The notes: generated by a model not told the origin, from the sequence alone. Positions 16,912 to 25,735 are shown, counted from the first letter of the stretch. The stretch is 64,000 nt of DNA from a bacterium 336/3 (GCA_001281695.1 LJIE01000001.1:3743521-3807520), one strand, 5' to 3'. Numbers and translations are program-made.

Positions 16912-18054
16912 ATGTTTGTTACCTCTAAATTGCCTGAAGTCAAAACTACCATTTTTACAATTATGAGTACTTTGGCAAGAAAGCACCAAGCCATTAATTT
17001 ATCACAAGGTTTTCCAGATTTTTCTCCACACCCAAAGCTCATTGAAGCAGCCACCAAAGCCATGCTTTCAGGGCAAAATCAGTATGCTCCTATGCAAGGC
17101 TTGATGAATTTGAGAGAAATTATTGCACAAAAAGCACAAGAATTATACAATGTATATTACAATCCTGAAAAGGAAATTACCATTACAGCAGGAGCCACTC
17201 AAGCAATTTTTACAGCTATTATGGCTTTTATACGTCCTCAAGATGAGGTGATTATGATTGAACCTGTGTATGACAGTTATGTACCTGCTGTACGTTTGTG
17301 TGGTGGTATGGTGAAGTTTTGCCAAATGAACCCTGATGATTTTAGCATTAATTGGAAAGACATGAGCAAACTGATTTCCAACAAAACAAAGGCTATTATT
17401 ATTAATTCGCCTCATAATCCCACAGGTAGTACTCTCAAAGAGAAAGATTTACAAGAATTACAAAAATTAGTACAAGGCACTGATATTATAATAATTAGTG
17501 ATGAAGTGTATGAGCATATTATTTTTGATGGTGAGCCTCACCAAAGTATTGCTCTGTATCCTGAATTGGCTCAAAGAAGCATCATTGTCTCTTCTTTTGG
17601 TAAAACCTACCATACCACAGGCTGGAAAGTAGGTTATGTATTAGCTCCTGAAAATCTGATGATTGAGTTTCAGAAAGTTCATCAATACAATGTTTTTAGT
17701 GTCAATATTGCTTCACAAGTAGCTTTTGCAGAAATCCTAAAAGACAAGGACTTATATCTTTCTTTGGGACAGTTTTATCAAGAAAAAAGAGACTATTTTA
17801 AGCTTTTGCTGAAAGGTAGTCGATTTGTATTAAAGAACGTTTCAGGGACATATTTTCAGTTGGCTTCTTACCAAAATATTTCAGAAGAAAAAGACACTGA
17901 TTTTGCTGTATATCTTACTGAAAAAGTAGGTGTTGCTCCTATTCCATTATCTCCATTTTATAGCAAACAGCAAGACTTTAAACTGCTTCGTTTTTGTTTT
18001 GCCAAAGAAAATGAAACGCTTGAGAAAGCAGCCGAAAAATTGGTTAAAGTTTAA
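16912..18054 (+). CDS. PLP-dependent class I/II aminotransferase (methionine aminotransferase-like)
   Basis: A 380-residue fold-type I aminotransferase. The substrate loop INLSQGFPDF, the cofactor region GATQAIFTAI, the NSPHNPTG loop, ISDEVYEHIIFDG and the Schiff-base loop SSFGKTYHTTGWKVGY with Lys231 are all present, as is RFCFAKENETL near the C-terminus. The pattern is closest to the YbdL/kynurenine aminotransferase group, often methionine aminotransferases with 2-oxo acid acceptors. Substrate specificity is inferred only from family resemblance. Confidence 0.85.
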   Translation: MFVTSKLPEVKTTIFTIMSTLARKHQAINLSQGFPDFSPHPKLIEAATKAMLSGQNQYAPMQGLMNLREIIAQKAQELYNVYYNPEKEITITAGATQAIFTAIMAFIRPQDEVIMIEPVYDSYVPAVRLCGGMVKFCQMNPDDFSINWKDMSKLISNKTKAIIINSPHNPTGSTLKEKDLQELQKLVQGTDIIIISDEVYEHIIFDGEPHQSIALYPELAQRSIIVSSFGKTYHTTGWKVGYVLAPENLMIEFQKVHQYNVFSVNIASQVAFAEILKDKDLYLSLGQFYQEKRDYFKLLLKGSRFVLKNVSGTYFQLASYQNISEEKDTDFAVYLTEKVGVAPIPLSPFYSKQQDFKLLRFCFAKENETLEKAAEKLVKV

Positions 18055-18065
18055 AAGTTAAGTTC

Positions 18066-18096
18066 TTGTTTTTCTCAATTTTATCTACTAAATTTG
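18066..18096 (+). promoter_or_regulatory. Promoter of rpmI-rplT
   Basis: TTG at 18066-18068, a 20-base spacer and TAAATTTG at 18089-18096 match the Bacteroidota housekeeping consensus. The predicted start of transcription is about 30 bases before the rpmI ATG, so there is no long leader. Confidence 0.65.
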
Positions 18097-18134
18097 CACC
18101 CTCAATTTTTCTGTTTTAATTAAATTCTGTTCAA

Positions 18135-18329
18135 ATGCCAAAAGTAAAAACCAACTCAGGTGCGAAGAAGCGTTTTCGCCTGACAGGAACAGGTAAAGTG
18201 AAGCGTAAACATGCTTTCAAAAACCACATCCTGACCAAAAAAACAACTAAGCAAAAAAGAAACTTGTCTAATTTCGCTATCGTTTCTGATGCGGATATGC
18301 CAAGAGTGAAAGCTTTGCTTAATCTATAA
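18135..18329 (+). CDS. rpmI: 50S ribosomal protein L35
   Basis: A 64-residue basic protein that begins [20 protein letters not shown] and contains [14 protein letters not shown], the standard L35 sequence. It is a component of the large ribosomal subunit. It precedes rplT as in most bacteria, but the usual upstream infC and thrS are not next to it here; an aminotransferase gene is. Confidence 0.97.
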   Translation: MPKVKTNSGAKKRFRLTGTGKVKRKHAFKNHILTKKTTKQKRNLSNFAIVSDADMPRVKALLNL

Positions 18330-18338
18330 TTTATTATC

Positions 18339-18357
18339 TTAGTAGAAAATCTACTAA
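18339..18357 (+). other. Hairpin in the rpmI-rplT spacer
   Basis: TTAGTAGA / TCTACTAA forms a perfect 8-base-pair stem with a 3-base loop between the two ribosomal protein genes; a second small stem, TTGCT-AAA-AGCAA, lies about 40 bases further on. They may modulate L20 expression or RNA processing. There is no T run, so it is not a typical terminator. Confidence 0.35.
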
Positions 18358-18436
18358 TTGGTTTCAAATGTTCAACCCGATTTTTAGGCTATAAGATTGC
18401 TAAAAGCAACGCCAAAAGTCAAAAACACAAAAAATT

Positions 18437-18790
18437 ATGCCACGTTCAGTAAATGTCGTTGCTGCAAGAGCAAGACGCAAAAAAATGATGAAGTTTGCTA
18501 AAGGTTTCTTTGGTAGACGTAAAAACGTATGGACAGTTGCTAAAAATGCTATTGAAAAAGCATGGCACTATGCATACCGTGATAGAAAGCAGAAGAAAAG
18601 AGATTTCAGAGGTCTATGGATTGCTCGTATCAATGCAGGTACGCGTCAATACGGTCTCTCTTATTCCAAATTTATGGGCTTGTACCATAAAGCAGGTTTA
18701 GGCTTGAACAGAAAAGCACTTGCTGATCTTGCAATGAACCACCCTGATGCTTTCAAAGCAATTGTGGACAAAGTAAAACAAGCAGCTTAA
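18437..18790 (+). CDS. rplT: 50S ribosomal protein L20
   Basis: A 117-residue basic protein starting [19 protein letters not shown] and containing [20 protein letters not shown] and [20 protein letters not shown], the L20 signatures. L20 is an early assembly protein of the large subunit and, in many bacteria, a translational autoregulator of the infC-rpmI-rplT operon. The 107-base spacer after rpmI is longer than usual. Confidence 0.97.
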   Translation: MPRSVNVVAARARRKKMMKFAKGFFGRRKNVWTVAKNAIEKAWHYAYRDRKQKKRDFRGLWIARINAGTRQYGLSYSKFMGLYHKAGLGLNRKALADLAMNHPDAFKAIVDKVKQAA

Positions 18791-18797
18791 AACAAAG

Positions 18798-18827
18798 AAA
18801 ACCTCCAAATATTTTGGAGGTTTTTTT
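18798..18827 (+). terminator. Intrinsic terminator of rpmI-rplT
   Basis: AAAACCTCCAAA / TTTGGAGGTTTT stem with a short loop followed by a run of T, starting 8 bases after the rplT stop. Strong and canonical. Confidence 0.9.
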
Positions 18828-18854
18828 ATGATAAGTCTTTAATAAGCGAAGATA

Positions 18855-19184
18855 TTATTTTTTAGGAGCTACTGCTTTAGTTCCTTCTTTTTTAGTTGTA
18901 TCAGCCTTTTTAGTAGTATCTGTAGCTACAGATCCATCTTGTAGATTAGAACCTGTTGAGCCTCCATATAATTTTTCTCTAATAGCTTTTGCTCTTTCAT
19001 TAGCCTCTTTATTTGCAGGATATTGTTGGCGAAGTTGGCGAGCTGAGTCACCTTTTACACCATACACATATATACTTCCCTCTCTTTTATCTTTGAGCTT
19101 TTTTTGGTCAGAGTTATTATATTGATCTAAATTACAAGCATTAAAGGCTACTAAGCAAGCCACAGCAAGCAAAAACTTCTTCAT
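18855..19184 (-). CDS. Small lipoprotein
   Basis: A 109-residue lipoprotein (VAFNACNLDQ lipobox). The mature part carries REGSIYVYGVKGDSARQLRQ and ends in a low-complexity Thr/Lys-rich tail (TDTTKKADTTKKEGTKAV). The ATG at 19184 starts a normal signal peptide; an upstream alternative start adds 23 unlikely residues. No family recognised. The gene converges with rplT. Confidence 0.65.
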   Translation of the reverse strand: MKKFLLAVACLVAFNACNLDQYNNSDQKKLKDKREGSIYVYGVKGDSARQLRQQYPANKEANERAKAIREKLYGGSTGSNLQDGSVATDTTKKADTTKKEGTKAVAPKK

Positions 19185-19263
19185 AATGCAATACAGTTTA
19201 TATTTCGCCTGTAAAGCTATATATTTTTCATTGGATTGCAAATAACAAAACAACTTTTTTATT

Positions 19264-20106
19264 TTATTTCAGATAATAATACTTTGTTCTACTTGAAATT
19301 TGAGGCATTCCATCTCGATTAGATACGACTTTTACCTCTATAATTTGATTTTGAGAGTTGTAATCATAATACTTTGTGTGGTCTACGTATTTCTCAAAGC
19401 TTTTCCCATAAGGCATAAAACTTGTATGCTCACTTTTAACTTTTAAACCCTTTTCATTATAAAAAAAACGTGACTGAATGGTATTGAGGCTATCTTTTTG
19501 AGGAATACGAACCATATAAAATAATCTCCCTAAAGAATCATATCTATATCTTTGCTCAATATATAATGAATCCGTTTTTTCAGGATTTTTGAAATGATAT
19601 TCACCTTGTATTTGTTGATTATTTTTAAATCTGAATTGATGAGATATAAAGTCCATACTCTCCTGATTATGAGAAGTATGCTTCCTACTCAAAGTCAATT
19701 TGCCTTCTGAACGAATGAACTGTGTTTTAAGCAGAGAATCATTAAAATATTGTTTGATGATTTCTTCATTGCCTTTTTGTGTGTAGAGGTATTTTGTTAG
19801 TTCACTACAATCAACATTATTACAAGCAAATACTTGCTTTACATTGCCTGCATTATCATACTCATAGAAAATCTGGTCGTTTTCTATAATAAGTTGTTTT
19901 TGAGCGTTGTATTTTTTAATAATTGTATCAACATATGGATTGGGATTATCTCCAATCCATATCTCACTAACTATTTTCTCTTGGTAACTAACTTTTTCAA
20001 GAAATGTATCTTTTTCTATTTGAGCGTTTTGACAGGCCGTAAAAGTCAAAAGACAAAGTATATTATTTACTATCCAAGTAGTCAAATAAGGCTTTTTTAC
20101 TTTCAT
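19264..20106 (-). CDS. Hypothetical lipoprotein, RHS-like YD-rich repeats
   Basis: A 280-residue lipoprotein (LTFTACQNAQ lipobox). The body is rich in short strands with the pattern YDNAGNVKQVFACN, YRYDSLGRLFYMVRI, FYNEKGLKVKSEHTSF and YYDYNSQNQIIEVKVV, like the YD/RHS-type repeats of many Bacteroidota surface proteins. The start at 20106 overlaps the upstream DUF4476 gene by 44 bases; a longer start lacks a signal peptide. Function unknown. Confidence 0.65.
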   Translation of the reverse strand: MKVKKPYLTTWIVNNILCLLTFTACQNAQIEKDTFLEKVSYQEKIVSEIWIGDNPNPYVDTIIKKYNAQKQLIIENDQIFYEYDNAGNVKQVFACNNVDCSELTKYLYTQKGNEEIIKQYFNDSLLKTQFIRSEGKLTLSRKHTSHNQESMDFISHQFRFKNNQQIQGEYHFKNPEKTDSLYIEQRYRYDSLGRLFYMVRIPQKDSLNTIQSRFFYNEKGLKVKSEHTSFMPYGKSFEKYVDHTKYYDYNSQNQIIEVKVVSNRDGMPQISSRTKYYYLK

Positions 20107-20887
20107 TGGTTTTAAGCATTTTTGAAACCTTGGTATAATACTGATAGCGGTCATAGGTGTATTCATAACCAAATTTAGCCAAATCTAATTTTTCTTTATC
20201 AAATGATATAACTCCAACCAAAATGGCTACTTGTTCAGAGGAAAAATAACCTGTATTTTTCATACTAAATTTAGCAATACGTAATTTTTCCTCATCAGAA
20301 ATTTCATTTTCCATTTGATGTTTAATTTCTACAAACTCTGCATCTAAAACCTTTAAAGAAGAATTCTGAGAAGGCATCGGTTTATTGGTTGTATCCATAG
20401 TTGTTTCCGTTTGGGAAGGCTTTTTTTCCTCTGTTTCAACTGGATTTGTTGGGTTGGGGTTGGTTGGATTAGGATTTCTTTGTTGTGGAAATGGATCTGT
20501 TAGGATAGGTATATCTCTAAAGACTCTGCCTGTACGTACAGAATTGAGTACATCTCCCAAACTTCCAACACTTTGAATAGAAAGTTTATAATACCCTTTT
20601 CGAGATTTTCTAACAACCACAGAAAGATTTCTCACTCCAAAAACAGGTATTTTCTTTTCTAAAATAACAGGAGTAGCTTGTGGATGTAATACAATTTTTA
20701 CCCAATATACACCTGTCCATAAATTATCAGCTCTGACAAATGTTTCTGGGTTCTGATTCACCTGATTGCCATTCATATAGAGCAAAAAAGTTTCTCCCTC
20801 CAATGTAGAAAAAGAAATAGATGAGTATTGAGCTTTACTTTGAAAATAAAGAAATAGAAATACAAAAGAAAGTAGATATTTTTTCAT
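20063..20887 (-). CDS. DUF4476 domain protein
   Basis: A 274-residue exported protein with a signal peptide ending SKAQY. Residues 25-130 are a beta-rich domain (TLEGETFLLYMNGNQVNQNPE), then comes a Pro/Asn-rich linker (PQQRNPNPTNPNPTNPVE), and the C-terminal 90 residues are a helical DUF4476 domain (LRIAKFSMKNTGYFSSEQVA, FDKEKLDLAKFGYEYTYD). The domain is common in Bacteroidota envelope proteins and has no assigned function. Its 3' end overlaps the next gene. Confidence 0.8.
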   Translation of the reverse strand: MKKYLLSFVFLFLYFQSKAQYSSISFSTLEGETFLLYMNGNQVNQNPETFVRADNLWTGVYWVKIVLHPQATPVILEKKIPVFGVRNLSVVVRKSRKGYYKLSIQSVGSLGDVLNSVRTGRVFRDIPILTDPFPQQRNPNPTNPNPTNPVETEEKKPSQTETTMDTTNKPMPSQNSSLKVLDAEFVEIKHQMENEISDEEKLRIAKFSMKNTGYFSSEQVAILVGVISFDKEKLDLAKFGYEYTYDRYQYYTKVSKMLKTNESKKALFDYLDSK

Positions 20888-20937
20888 AGAATAAACAGGT
20901 TTTCTTTTGTATTAGACAAATATAGTACCAAGAAAGT

Positions 20938-21468
20938 TTAATCTGGCTTGGTTTTATAAGGATTGAAAACAATGGGAATAGTTTTTCGCATTGCTACATT
21001 TTGATTAACATTATTGGTAGCAGGTGTCCACCCTGTTTCGGATGCTACATTAATAGCATTGATGACAAGCCCCTCTATGAGCGTTTTAAATTCGGCTTCT
21101 GCATCTTCAGGAAATCCTTCTGTAATTTTTATATCTCTAACTTTTCCGTCTTTATCTACAATAAACTGAACTATTAATTTACTTTTGAACTTTTTTTGTC
21201 TTGCTTCAGCAGGATATGTAATATTTTGACGAACTTTTTTTACAAATGCCGAATCACCACCTTCATATTTTGCTTTGGTGTTTAATGTAAATTTTTGTGT
21301 TGGTTTTACTTCTCCTATTTGCGTAGAATCCACTGTATTGGTATCTACAGGAGTTACTTTTAGAGAATCTATAGGTTTTTCTACATTGGTAGAATCTTGT
21401 CCAAATGCTGTGATAGTATAAAACACTATAAACAAAACTGTTCCAAAGAATTTCTTCATAAACTTCAT
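20938..21468 (-). CDS. Periplasmic TonB C-terminal-domain protein 1
   Basis: A 176-residue exported protein (signal peptide ending TAFGQ) with an acidic/Thr-rich linker and a TonB C-terminal domain: NITYPAEARQKKFKSKLIVQ, FIVDKDGKVRDIKITEG, then GWTPATNN. It has no membrane anchor of the kind that energy-coupling TonB needs, so it is a soluble TonB-C-like protein rather than a classic TonB. It is one of four adjacent proteins of this type. Start could be at 21468 or 21459, both ATG. Confidence 0.8.
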   Translation of the reverse strand: MKFMKKFFGTVLFIVFYTITAFGQDSTNVEKPIDSLKVTPVDTNTVDSTQIGEVKPTQKFTLNTKAKYEGGDSAFVKKVRQNITYPAEARQKKFKSKLIVQFIVDKDGKVRDIKITEGFPEDAEAEFKTLIEGLVINAINVASETGWTPATNNVNQNVAMRKTIPIVFNPYKTKPD

Positions 21469-21500
21469 TTTAAAAAACGAATATACAACTTTTCTACCTT

Positions 21501-21887
21501 TTACTCAAATTTGATAGGAATGGTTTTACGAACTTTCACAATTTGTCCATTACTATTGAGTGCAGGTTTCCAAGTATATTTACTGTTTACTATCATAATT
21601 GCCTTGATAGTAGCCTCATCATAGCCATCTCCAGCTTTTTTAAGGGCTTTTACTTGTTCTACTTTACCTTGTTCATTTACCAAAAAAGAAACAACTGCTA
21701 CTGTTTTCTTTTTCTGAGCAGGATATTGAATATTTTGATAAATCAGTTTCTTGAAGTTTTCAATTCCTTCAGGGAATTCAGCATTTTGAGCTACCTCAAA
21801 TTCTTGATAAATATTGTTGGTGTGTTGGGCAAAAGTATTTGCTCCTACACATAAACAGCAAAGTAAAATAAACACTTTCATAGGCAT
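21501..21887 (-). CDS. Periplasmic TonB C-terminal-domain protein 2
   Basis: A 128-residue exported protein (signal peptide ending ANTFAQ) made almost only of a TonB C-terminal domain: LIYQNIQYPAQKKKTVAVVS, FLVNEQGKVEQVKALKK, GDGYDEATIKAI and YTWKPALNSNGQIVKVRKT. Very close in pattern to protein 3 next to it, which indicates tandem duplication. The probable ATG is at 21881 or 21887. Role: unknown envelope function, possibly binding to TonB-dependent receptor boxes or peptidoglycan. Confidence 0.8.
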   Translation of the reverse strand: MPMKVFILLCCLCVGANTFAQHTNNIYQEFEVAQNAEFPEGIENFKKLIYQNIQYPAQKKKTVAVVSFLVNEQGKVEQVKALKKAGDGYDEATIKAIMIVNSKYTWKPALNSNGQIVKVRKTIPIKFE

Positions 21888-21888
21888 T

Positions 21889-22329
21889 TTATTTAGATTC
21901 TAGTGGATTTGTTTTGGGTTTCTCAGGATCATCTAATTTAAAATTAACAGGAATTGACTTACGAACTTTTACAGGTTTACCATCTTTATTAAGAGCTGGT
22001 TTCCAAGTATAATTTGCATTGAGAACCATCATAGCATCCATGGCTGCTTCATCACAGCCTTCTCCTATACGTTTAAGTACTTTAAAATCCTCCATTTTAC
22101 CTTTTTTATTCACAGTAAATTGAATTATACTTATTCCCTGAATGGCTTTTCTCTTTGCTTCTTTAGGATATTTGATGTTTTGAGCAACTAACAGCCTAAA
22201 GTTATTCACTCCTCCTGGAAATTCACAGTTTTGAGCTGTTTCAAATTCCTGAAAAACCTTGTCTTTATCTTGTCCATATACATTTACAGCAAAAAACATG
22301 CTGATTATAAGGAGTAATCTCATTTTCAT
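21889..22329 (-). CDS. Periplasmic TonB C-terminal-domain protein 3
   Basis: A 146-residue exported protein (signal peptide ending VNVYGQ). The TonB-C-like domain shows VAQNIKYPKEAKRKAIQG, FTVNKKGKMEDFKVLKRIG, GCDEAAMDAMMVLNANYTWK and PALNKDGKPVKVRKSIPV. The spacing to proteins 2 and 4 is only a few bases, so the genes form one operon. Closest paralogue is protein 2. Confidence 0.8.
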   Translation of the reverse strand: MKMRLLLIISMFFAVNVYGQDKDKVFQEFETAQNCEFPGGVNNFRLLVAQNIKYPKEAKRKAIQGISIIQFTVNKKGKMEDFKVLKRIGEGCDEAAMDAMMVLNANYTWKPALNKDGKPVKVRKSIPVNFKLDDPEKPKTNPLESK

Positions 22330-22332
22330 GAT

Positions 22333-22776
22333 TTATATGATTTTAAATTTTCGTTTGTTAAAAATAATTTGTATTCTTTTTTCTTGATTAATAATTTTTC
22401 CTCTATCATCTTTAGCTACTGACCAATTCTGATGAATTTGTTCCAAAGCTCTCAATACCATTTTATCATATTCTTGCCCTACGCTTTTTTCTATTTTAGG
22501 ATTGATGATTTTACCTACCTTAGAAACTGTAAATATTAAATATGTTTCTCCTTTAAATTTTCTAACTCCTTTAGGGTATTTTAAATTGTTTTTAAAATCT
22601 TTATAGAATTGATTTATCCCCCCTTCATAAAAAGTATCTTGTTTACAACAGCAAGAGAGTAACACTTCTAAATCCTGCTTATCTTCAACAATAATCAATT
22701 CTGGTTTCTCAACAATTTGTCCCCAAACAAAACTCCAATTCGATAAAAATATTATAAGAAGAATTATATTTTTCAT
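22333..22776 (-). CDS. Periplasmic TonB C-terminal-domain protein 4
   Basis: A 147-residue exported protein (hydrophobic N-terminus ending WSFVWGQ). It has a Cys-rich insertion (SCCCKQ) before the domain and then FKNNLKYPKGVRKFKGETYL, FTVSKVGKIINPKIEKSVG, EYDKMVLRALEQIHQNW. It is the first of the four paralogues in the operon and the most divergent. The three adjacent cysteines are unusual for the family. Confidence 0.75.
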   Translation of the reverse strand: MKNIILLIIFLSNWSFVWGQIVEKPELIIVEDKQDLEVLLSCCCKQDTFYEGGINQFYKDFKNNLKYPKGVRKFKGETYLIFTVSKVGKIINPKIEKSVGQEYDKMVLRALEQIHQNWSVAKDDRGKIINQEKRIQIIFNKRKFKII

Positions 22777-22802
22777 AGCTTAACTCATTATGTATCTCTC
22801 CA

Positions 22803-23474
22803 TTACACACTATTAGCAATAGCATCTAAAATAGTTTGGTAATCTACTTCATTCAATCCCTCACCAGCTTTTGAAGGGTATTGGATAGTATTCTCCCAAT
22901 GGTTTGCAATATCCGTCCATGCATAGGCATCAGGTGTGTACATAATGAGGCGTTTAGACGCTCTGCTCATGGTTTGTCCATCCCATAAATCTGATAAATC
23001 ATCAAAATTTTTAGGAATAGAAGTAGGATAATTTTGAGGTTTACTATCCGCCTTAAACTCCAAAGGGTGAGTGCTTGCATCTGTCCAAAGTAAAACAATT
23101 TGTCTGCGTTTATCACCTTCCTTACTCCAATCTGACTGAATAGCTAAAGCCAAAGCTTCTAAGCCATTTTCGGGTTCATCTCCACCTCCATCAGCTTGAA
23201 TGGCATCAATAAACTTTTTAAATTCATCTTTCTGGTCAGGGAGTGTTAAAAATTCAGAGGTTTCCATAGATTTATCCCCATCCACATAATAATCTCTAAA
23301 AGCAATTATTTTTACTCTTAGTTTATCAATTTGCTTCGATTTTTGTCGCATAAGGGTCGCTAAATCGTCATAAAAACGAAGAGCATTTTCTTTTACTTTA
23401 CCAATAATTGGCGACATAGAGCCTGTCGCATCAATACACATTACAATATCTACGTGATAGCTAAGTCCTTGCAT
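22803..23474 (-). CDS. VWA-domain protein
   Basis: A 223-residue protein without a signal peptide. The N-terminus has the adhesion-site sequence VDIVMCIDATGSMSPIIGKV (Asp-x-Thr-Gly-Ser), followed by IIAFRDYYVDGD, ADGGGDEPENGLEALALAI and QIVLLWTDASTHPLEF, a complete von Willebrand A fold. Proteins like it occur with kinase or phosphatase partners of the TerY type, but no such partner is adjacent. It may share a transcript with the TonB-C set that follows it. Confidence 0.85.
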   Translation of the reverse strand: MQGLSYHVDIVMCIDATGSMSPIIGKVKENALRFYDDLATLMRQKSKQIDKLRVKIIAFRDYYVDGDKSMETSEFLTLPDQKDEFKKFIDAIQADGGGDEPENGLEALALAIQSDWSKEGDKRRQIVLLWTDASTHPLEFKADSKPQNYPTSIPKNFDDLSDLWDGQTMSRASKRLIMYTPDAYAWTDIANHWENTIQYPSKAGEGLNEVDYQTILDAIANSV

Positions 23475-23536
23475 TCTTTGGGTTTATATTTTTTTTTCTT
23501 TGTAAAAATAATATTTTTTTTTGAATCTTAAAAATA

Positions 23537-23562
23537 AAAGAGAGGCTCGTAAGCCTCTCTTT
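23537..23562 (-). terminator. Intrinsic terminator of the M1 peptidase gene
   Basis: AAAGAGAGGCT / AGCCTCTCTTT, an 11-base-pair perfect stem with a 4-base loop, immediately after the M1 peptidase stop, followed on the minus strand by a T-rich run. Confidence 0.85.
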
Positions 23563-23566
23563 GTTA

Positions 23567-25663
23567 TTAATCATCATCATCTTTTTTCTTCTTTTTCTTT
23601 TTGCCTTTGCTTTCTTCTTCAGCCTTTTTCTTAGCAGCCTCTTCTTCAGCTTTCTTCTTGGCAGCAGCTTCTTCTTCGGCCTTCTTCTTAGCCTCCTCAT
23701 CAGCTTTTTTCTTAGCATCTGCATCTGAAGACCATACATCATTGGTTGCATCTACATCTGGAAGCATTTTTTTAGGGTCTAATTCTACTTTCTTAACTTT
23801 AGAAGTAGTATTTACTCTAATTGTTTTGTTATTACCTTTTTGCCAAACTTCAACTGGTAAATTTATCATTGTTTTTTTACCATTTTCTTCTGTAACCTCC
23901 ATCATGATAGGCATTACATCTCCATTATTTTTAATTACAACCAAAGCTGCTCCATCTTTTGCATAGCTTACATTGGTAACAGCTTGGTCAATTGTACCTG
24001 TTCCATAAAACCATGCTTTCCAGAACCAAGCAAGTTCGTCACCAGCAGCATTGTTCATGAAATTAAAGAAATCGGTAGGTTGTGGGTGTTTAAAAGCCCA
24101 AGTTTTAATATAGCTTTTGAAAGCAAAATCGAAACGCTCAGGGCCTAAAATATACTCACGCAATAACCACATACCAGCACCTGGTTTATAGTAAGCTGTT
24201 ACGCCCAAATTTCTATCTTGAGCTATGTCAGGATATGTAGAAATAGGCTCTCTTGTAGCTCCTTTTACCACAAAACCTTGTAGTTGAGGATTACGCATAT
24301 TACTAATTGCAAAACCATTAGCATCATAATATTCACCATTATTAAATGCCATAGTACTATAATGATTGATGAAAGTATTGAATCCTTCATCCATCCAAGG
24401 ATACAAGCGTTCGTTGTTACCTACAATCATAGGGAACCAGTTATGTCCAAACTCGTGGTCTGTTACACCCCATAAGTCTTCACCTTTGGAACGATAGCTA
24501 CAGAAGTTTACACCAGGGTATTCCATACCACCAATATTACCCGAAATATTATTAGCTGTTGCATAAGGGAATTCAAACCACATTTTAGAATAATGCTCAA
24601 TAGAAGCTTTGCTATATTCTGTTGAACGTTCCCATCCACCACCTTTGGCATTTTTATCAACACTTTCTTTGGTATAACCTGAAATAGCCAAGATTTTCTT
24701 ACCACTTGGCAAATTGATACGAGCAGCATCTACAATAAAACCAGTAGAAGCACCAAAAGCAGCATCACGAGTATTTTCTATTTTAAAGTGCCAAGTAAGT
24801 TTAGGTTTAGCTGTAGGACGAGCAGTTGCTGTACCTACTTCATTTTCAGAAATAATATCAACAGTCTTATCACTATTTTTAGCTTGTTCCCAACGTTTTA
24901 CTTGTTCGGCTGTATAACACTCAGCAGGATTTTGCAAAGCACCAGAACCCAAAACCACCATATTGGAAGGGGTTGTAACTTTGAAATCAATGTTTCCATA
25001 TTCCAAATAAAACTCACCAGAACCCAAATAAGGCTCTACGTTCCAACCTTTGATATCATCATAGACACACATACGGGGATACCATTGAGCCAAGTTATAA
25101 ATCCAGCCTTTTTCCATTTTGATACGTCCCATACGGTCAGAACCATATTCAGGAATATCGAAAGAATAAGAACCCTCAATTTCTACTTTTCCACCTTTTG
25201 CTTTTACAGGAACATCTAAGCGTACTTGCATACGAGTATCTGTAATCATGAATTGAGCAGGTTTTCCACCTACTTTTACGTTTTCTAATGTATAACCTGA
25301 AGTTGGGTTTGCACGGTTACGACTACCTTCTACAGATTGTACATAAGTACCACGAGAATCTTCTTTGAACTTGTTTTGTTCCAATTGTAACCAAACAAAT
25401 GGAAGATTATCAGGAGAGTTATTTGTGTAGGTTATTTTAAAAGTACCCTTTACACTATGCTTTTCGGGGTCAAGCTCAACATTTAATACATAGTCGGCTT
25501 TATTTTGCCAGTAAGCCTCGCCAGGCATACCACTCGCAGAACGTGTAGGGGTAGCTCTGAAATCAAATACAGGTTCAAATTTGGCTTGATTATTTTGTAA
25601 TTGAGCTGATGCCTGAAAAGCAAATGCCCCTACAAATGTAGCCATAAGAATACTTTTTTTCAT
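23567..25663 (-). CDS. M1-family metallopeptidase with Lys/Glu-rich tail
   Basis: A 698-residue exported enzyme (signal peptide ending QASAQ). The zinc site is H403-E404-F-G-H407 with Glu426 in WMDEGFNTF; upstream ISGNIGGMEYPGV is the exopeptidase-type motif. This places it in the M1 gluzincin family of aminopeptidases. The last 55 residues are an exceptional low-complexity tail built of AKKKAEEE units and ending in poly-Lys and four Asp. No type IX sorting domain is present. It probably degrades peptides in the periplasm or outside. Confidence 0.9.
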   Translation of the reverse strand: MKKSILMATFVGAFAFQASAQLQNNQAKFEPVFDFRATPTRSASGMPGEAYWQNKADYVLNVELDPEKHSVKGTFKITYTNNSPDNLPFVWLQLEQNKFKEDSRGTYVQSVEGSRNRANPTSGYTLENVKVGGKPAQFMITDTRMQVRLDVPVKAKGGKVEIEGSYSFDIPEYGSDRMGRIKMEKGWIYNLAQWYPRMCVYDDIKGWNVEPYLGSGEFYLEYGNIDFKVTTPSNMVVLGSGALQNPAECYTAEQVKRWEQAKNSDKTVDIISENEVGTATARPTAKPKLTWHFKIENTRDAAFGASTGFIVDAARINLPSGKKILAISGYTKESVDKNAKGGGWERSTEYSKASIEHYSKMWFEFPYATANNISGNIGGMEYPGVNFCSYRSKGEDLWGVTDHEFGHNWFPMIVGNNERLYPWMDEGFNTFINHYSTMAFNNGEYYDANGFAISNMRNPQLQGFVVKGATREPISTYPDIAQDRNLGVTAYYKPGAGMWLLREYILGPERFDFAFKSYIKTWAFKHPQPTDFFNFMNNAAGDELAWFWKAWFYGTGTIDQAVTNVSYAKDGAALVVIKNNGDVMPIMMEVTEENGKKTMINLPVEVWQKGNNKTIRVNTTSKVKKVELDPKKMLPDVDATNDVWSSDADAKKKADEEAKKKAEEEAAAKKKAEEEAAKKKAEEESKGKKKKKKKDDDD

Positions 25664-25735
25664 TGTTAGATTTTGTTTATTAAATTTTGCTTTAAACGAG
25701 TTTTTTATTTTATATATTGTTTAAATAGACAAAAA

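Noticed and set aside
23461-23966. Lys/Arg-rich minus-strand frame and Ser/Ala-rich plus-strand frame over the M1 peptidase tail
   Set aside because: They are other frames of the AKKKAEEE repeat and have no independent signals.
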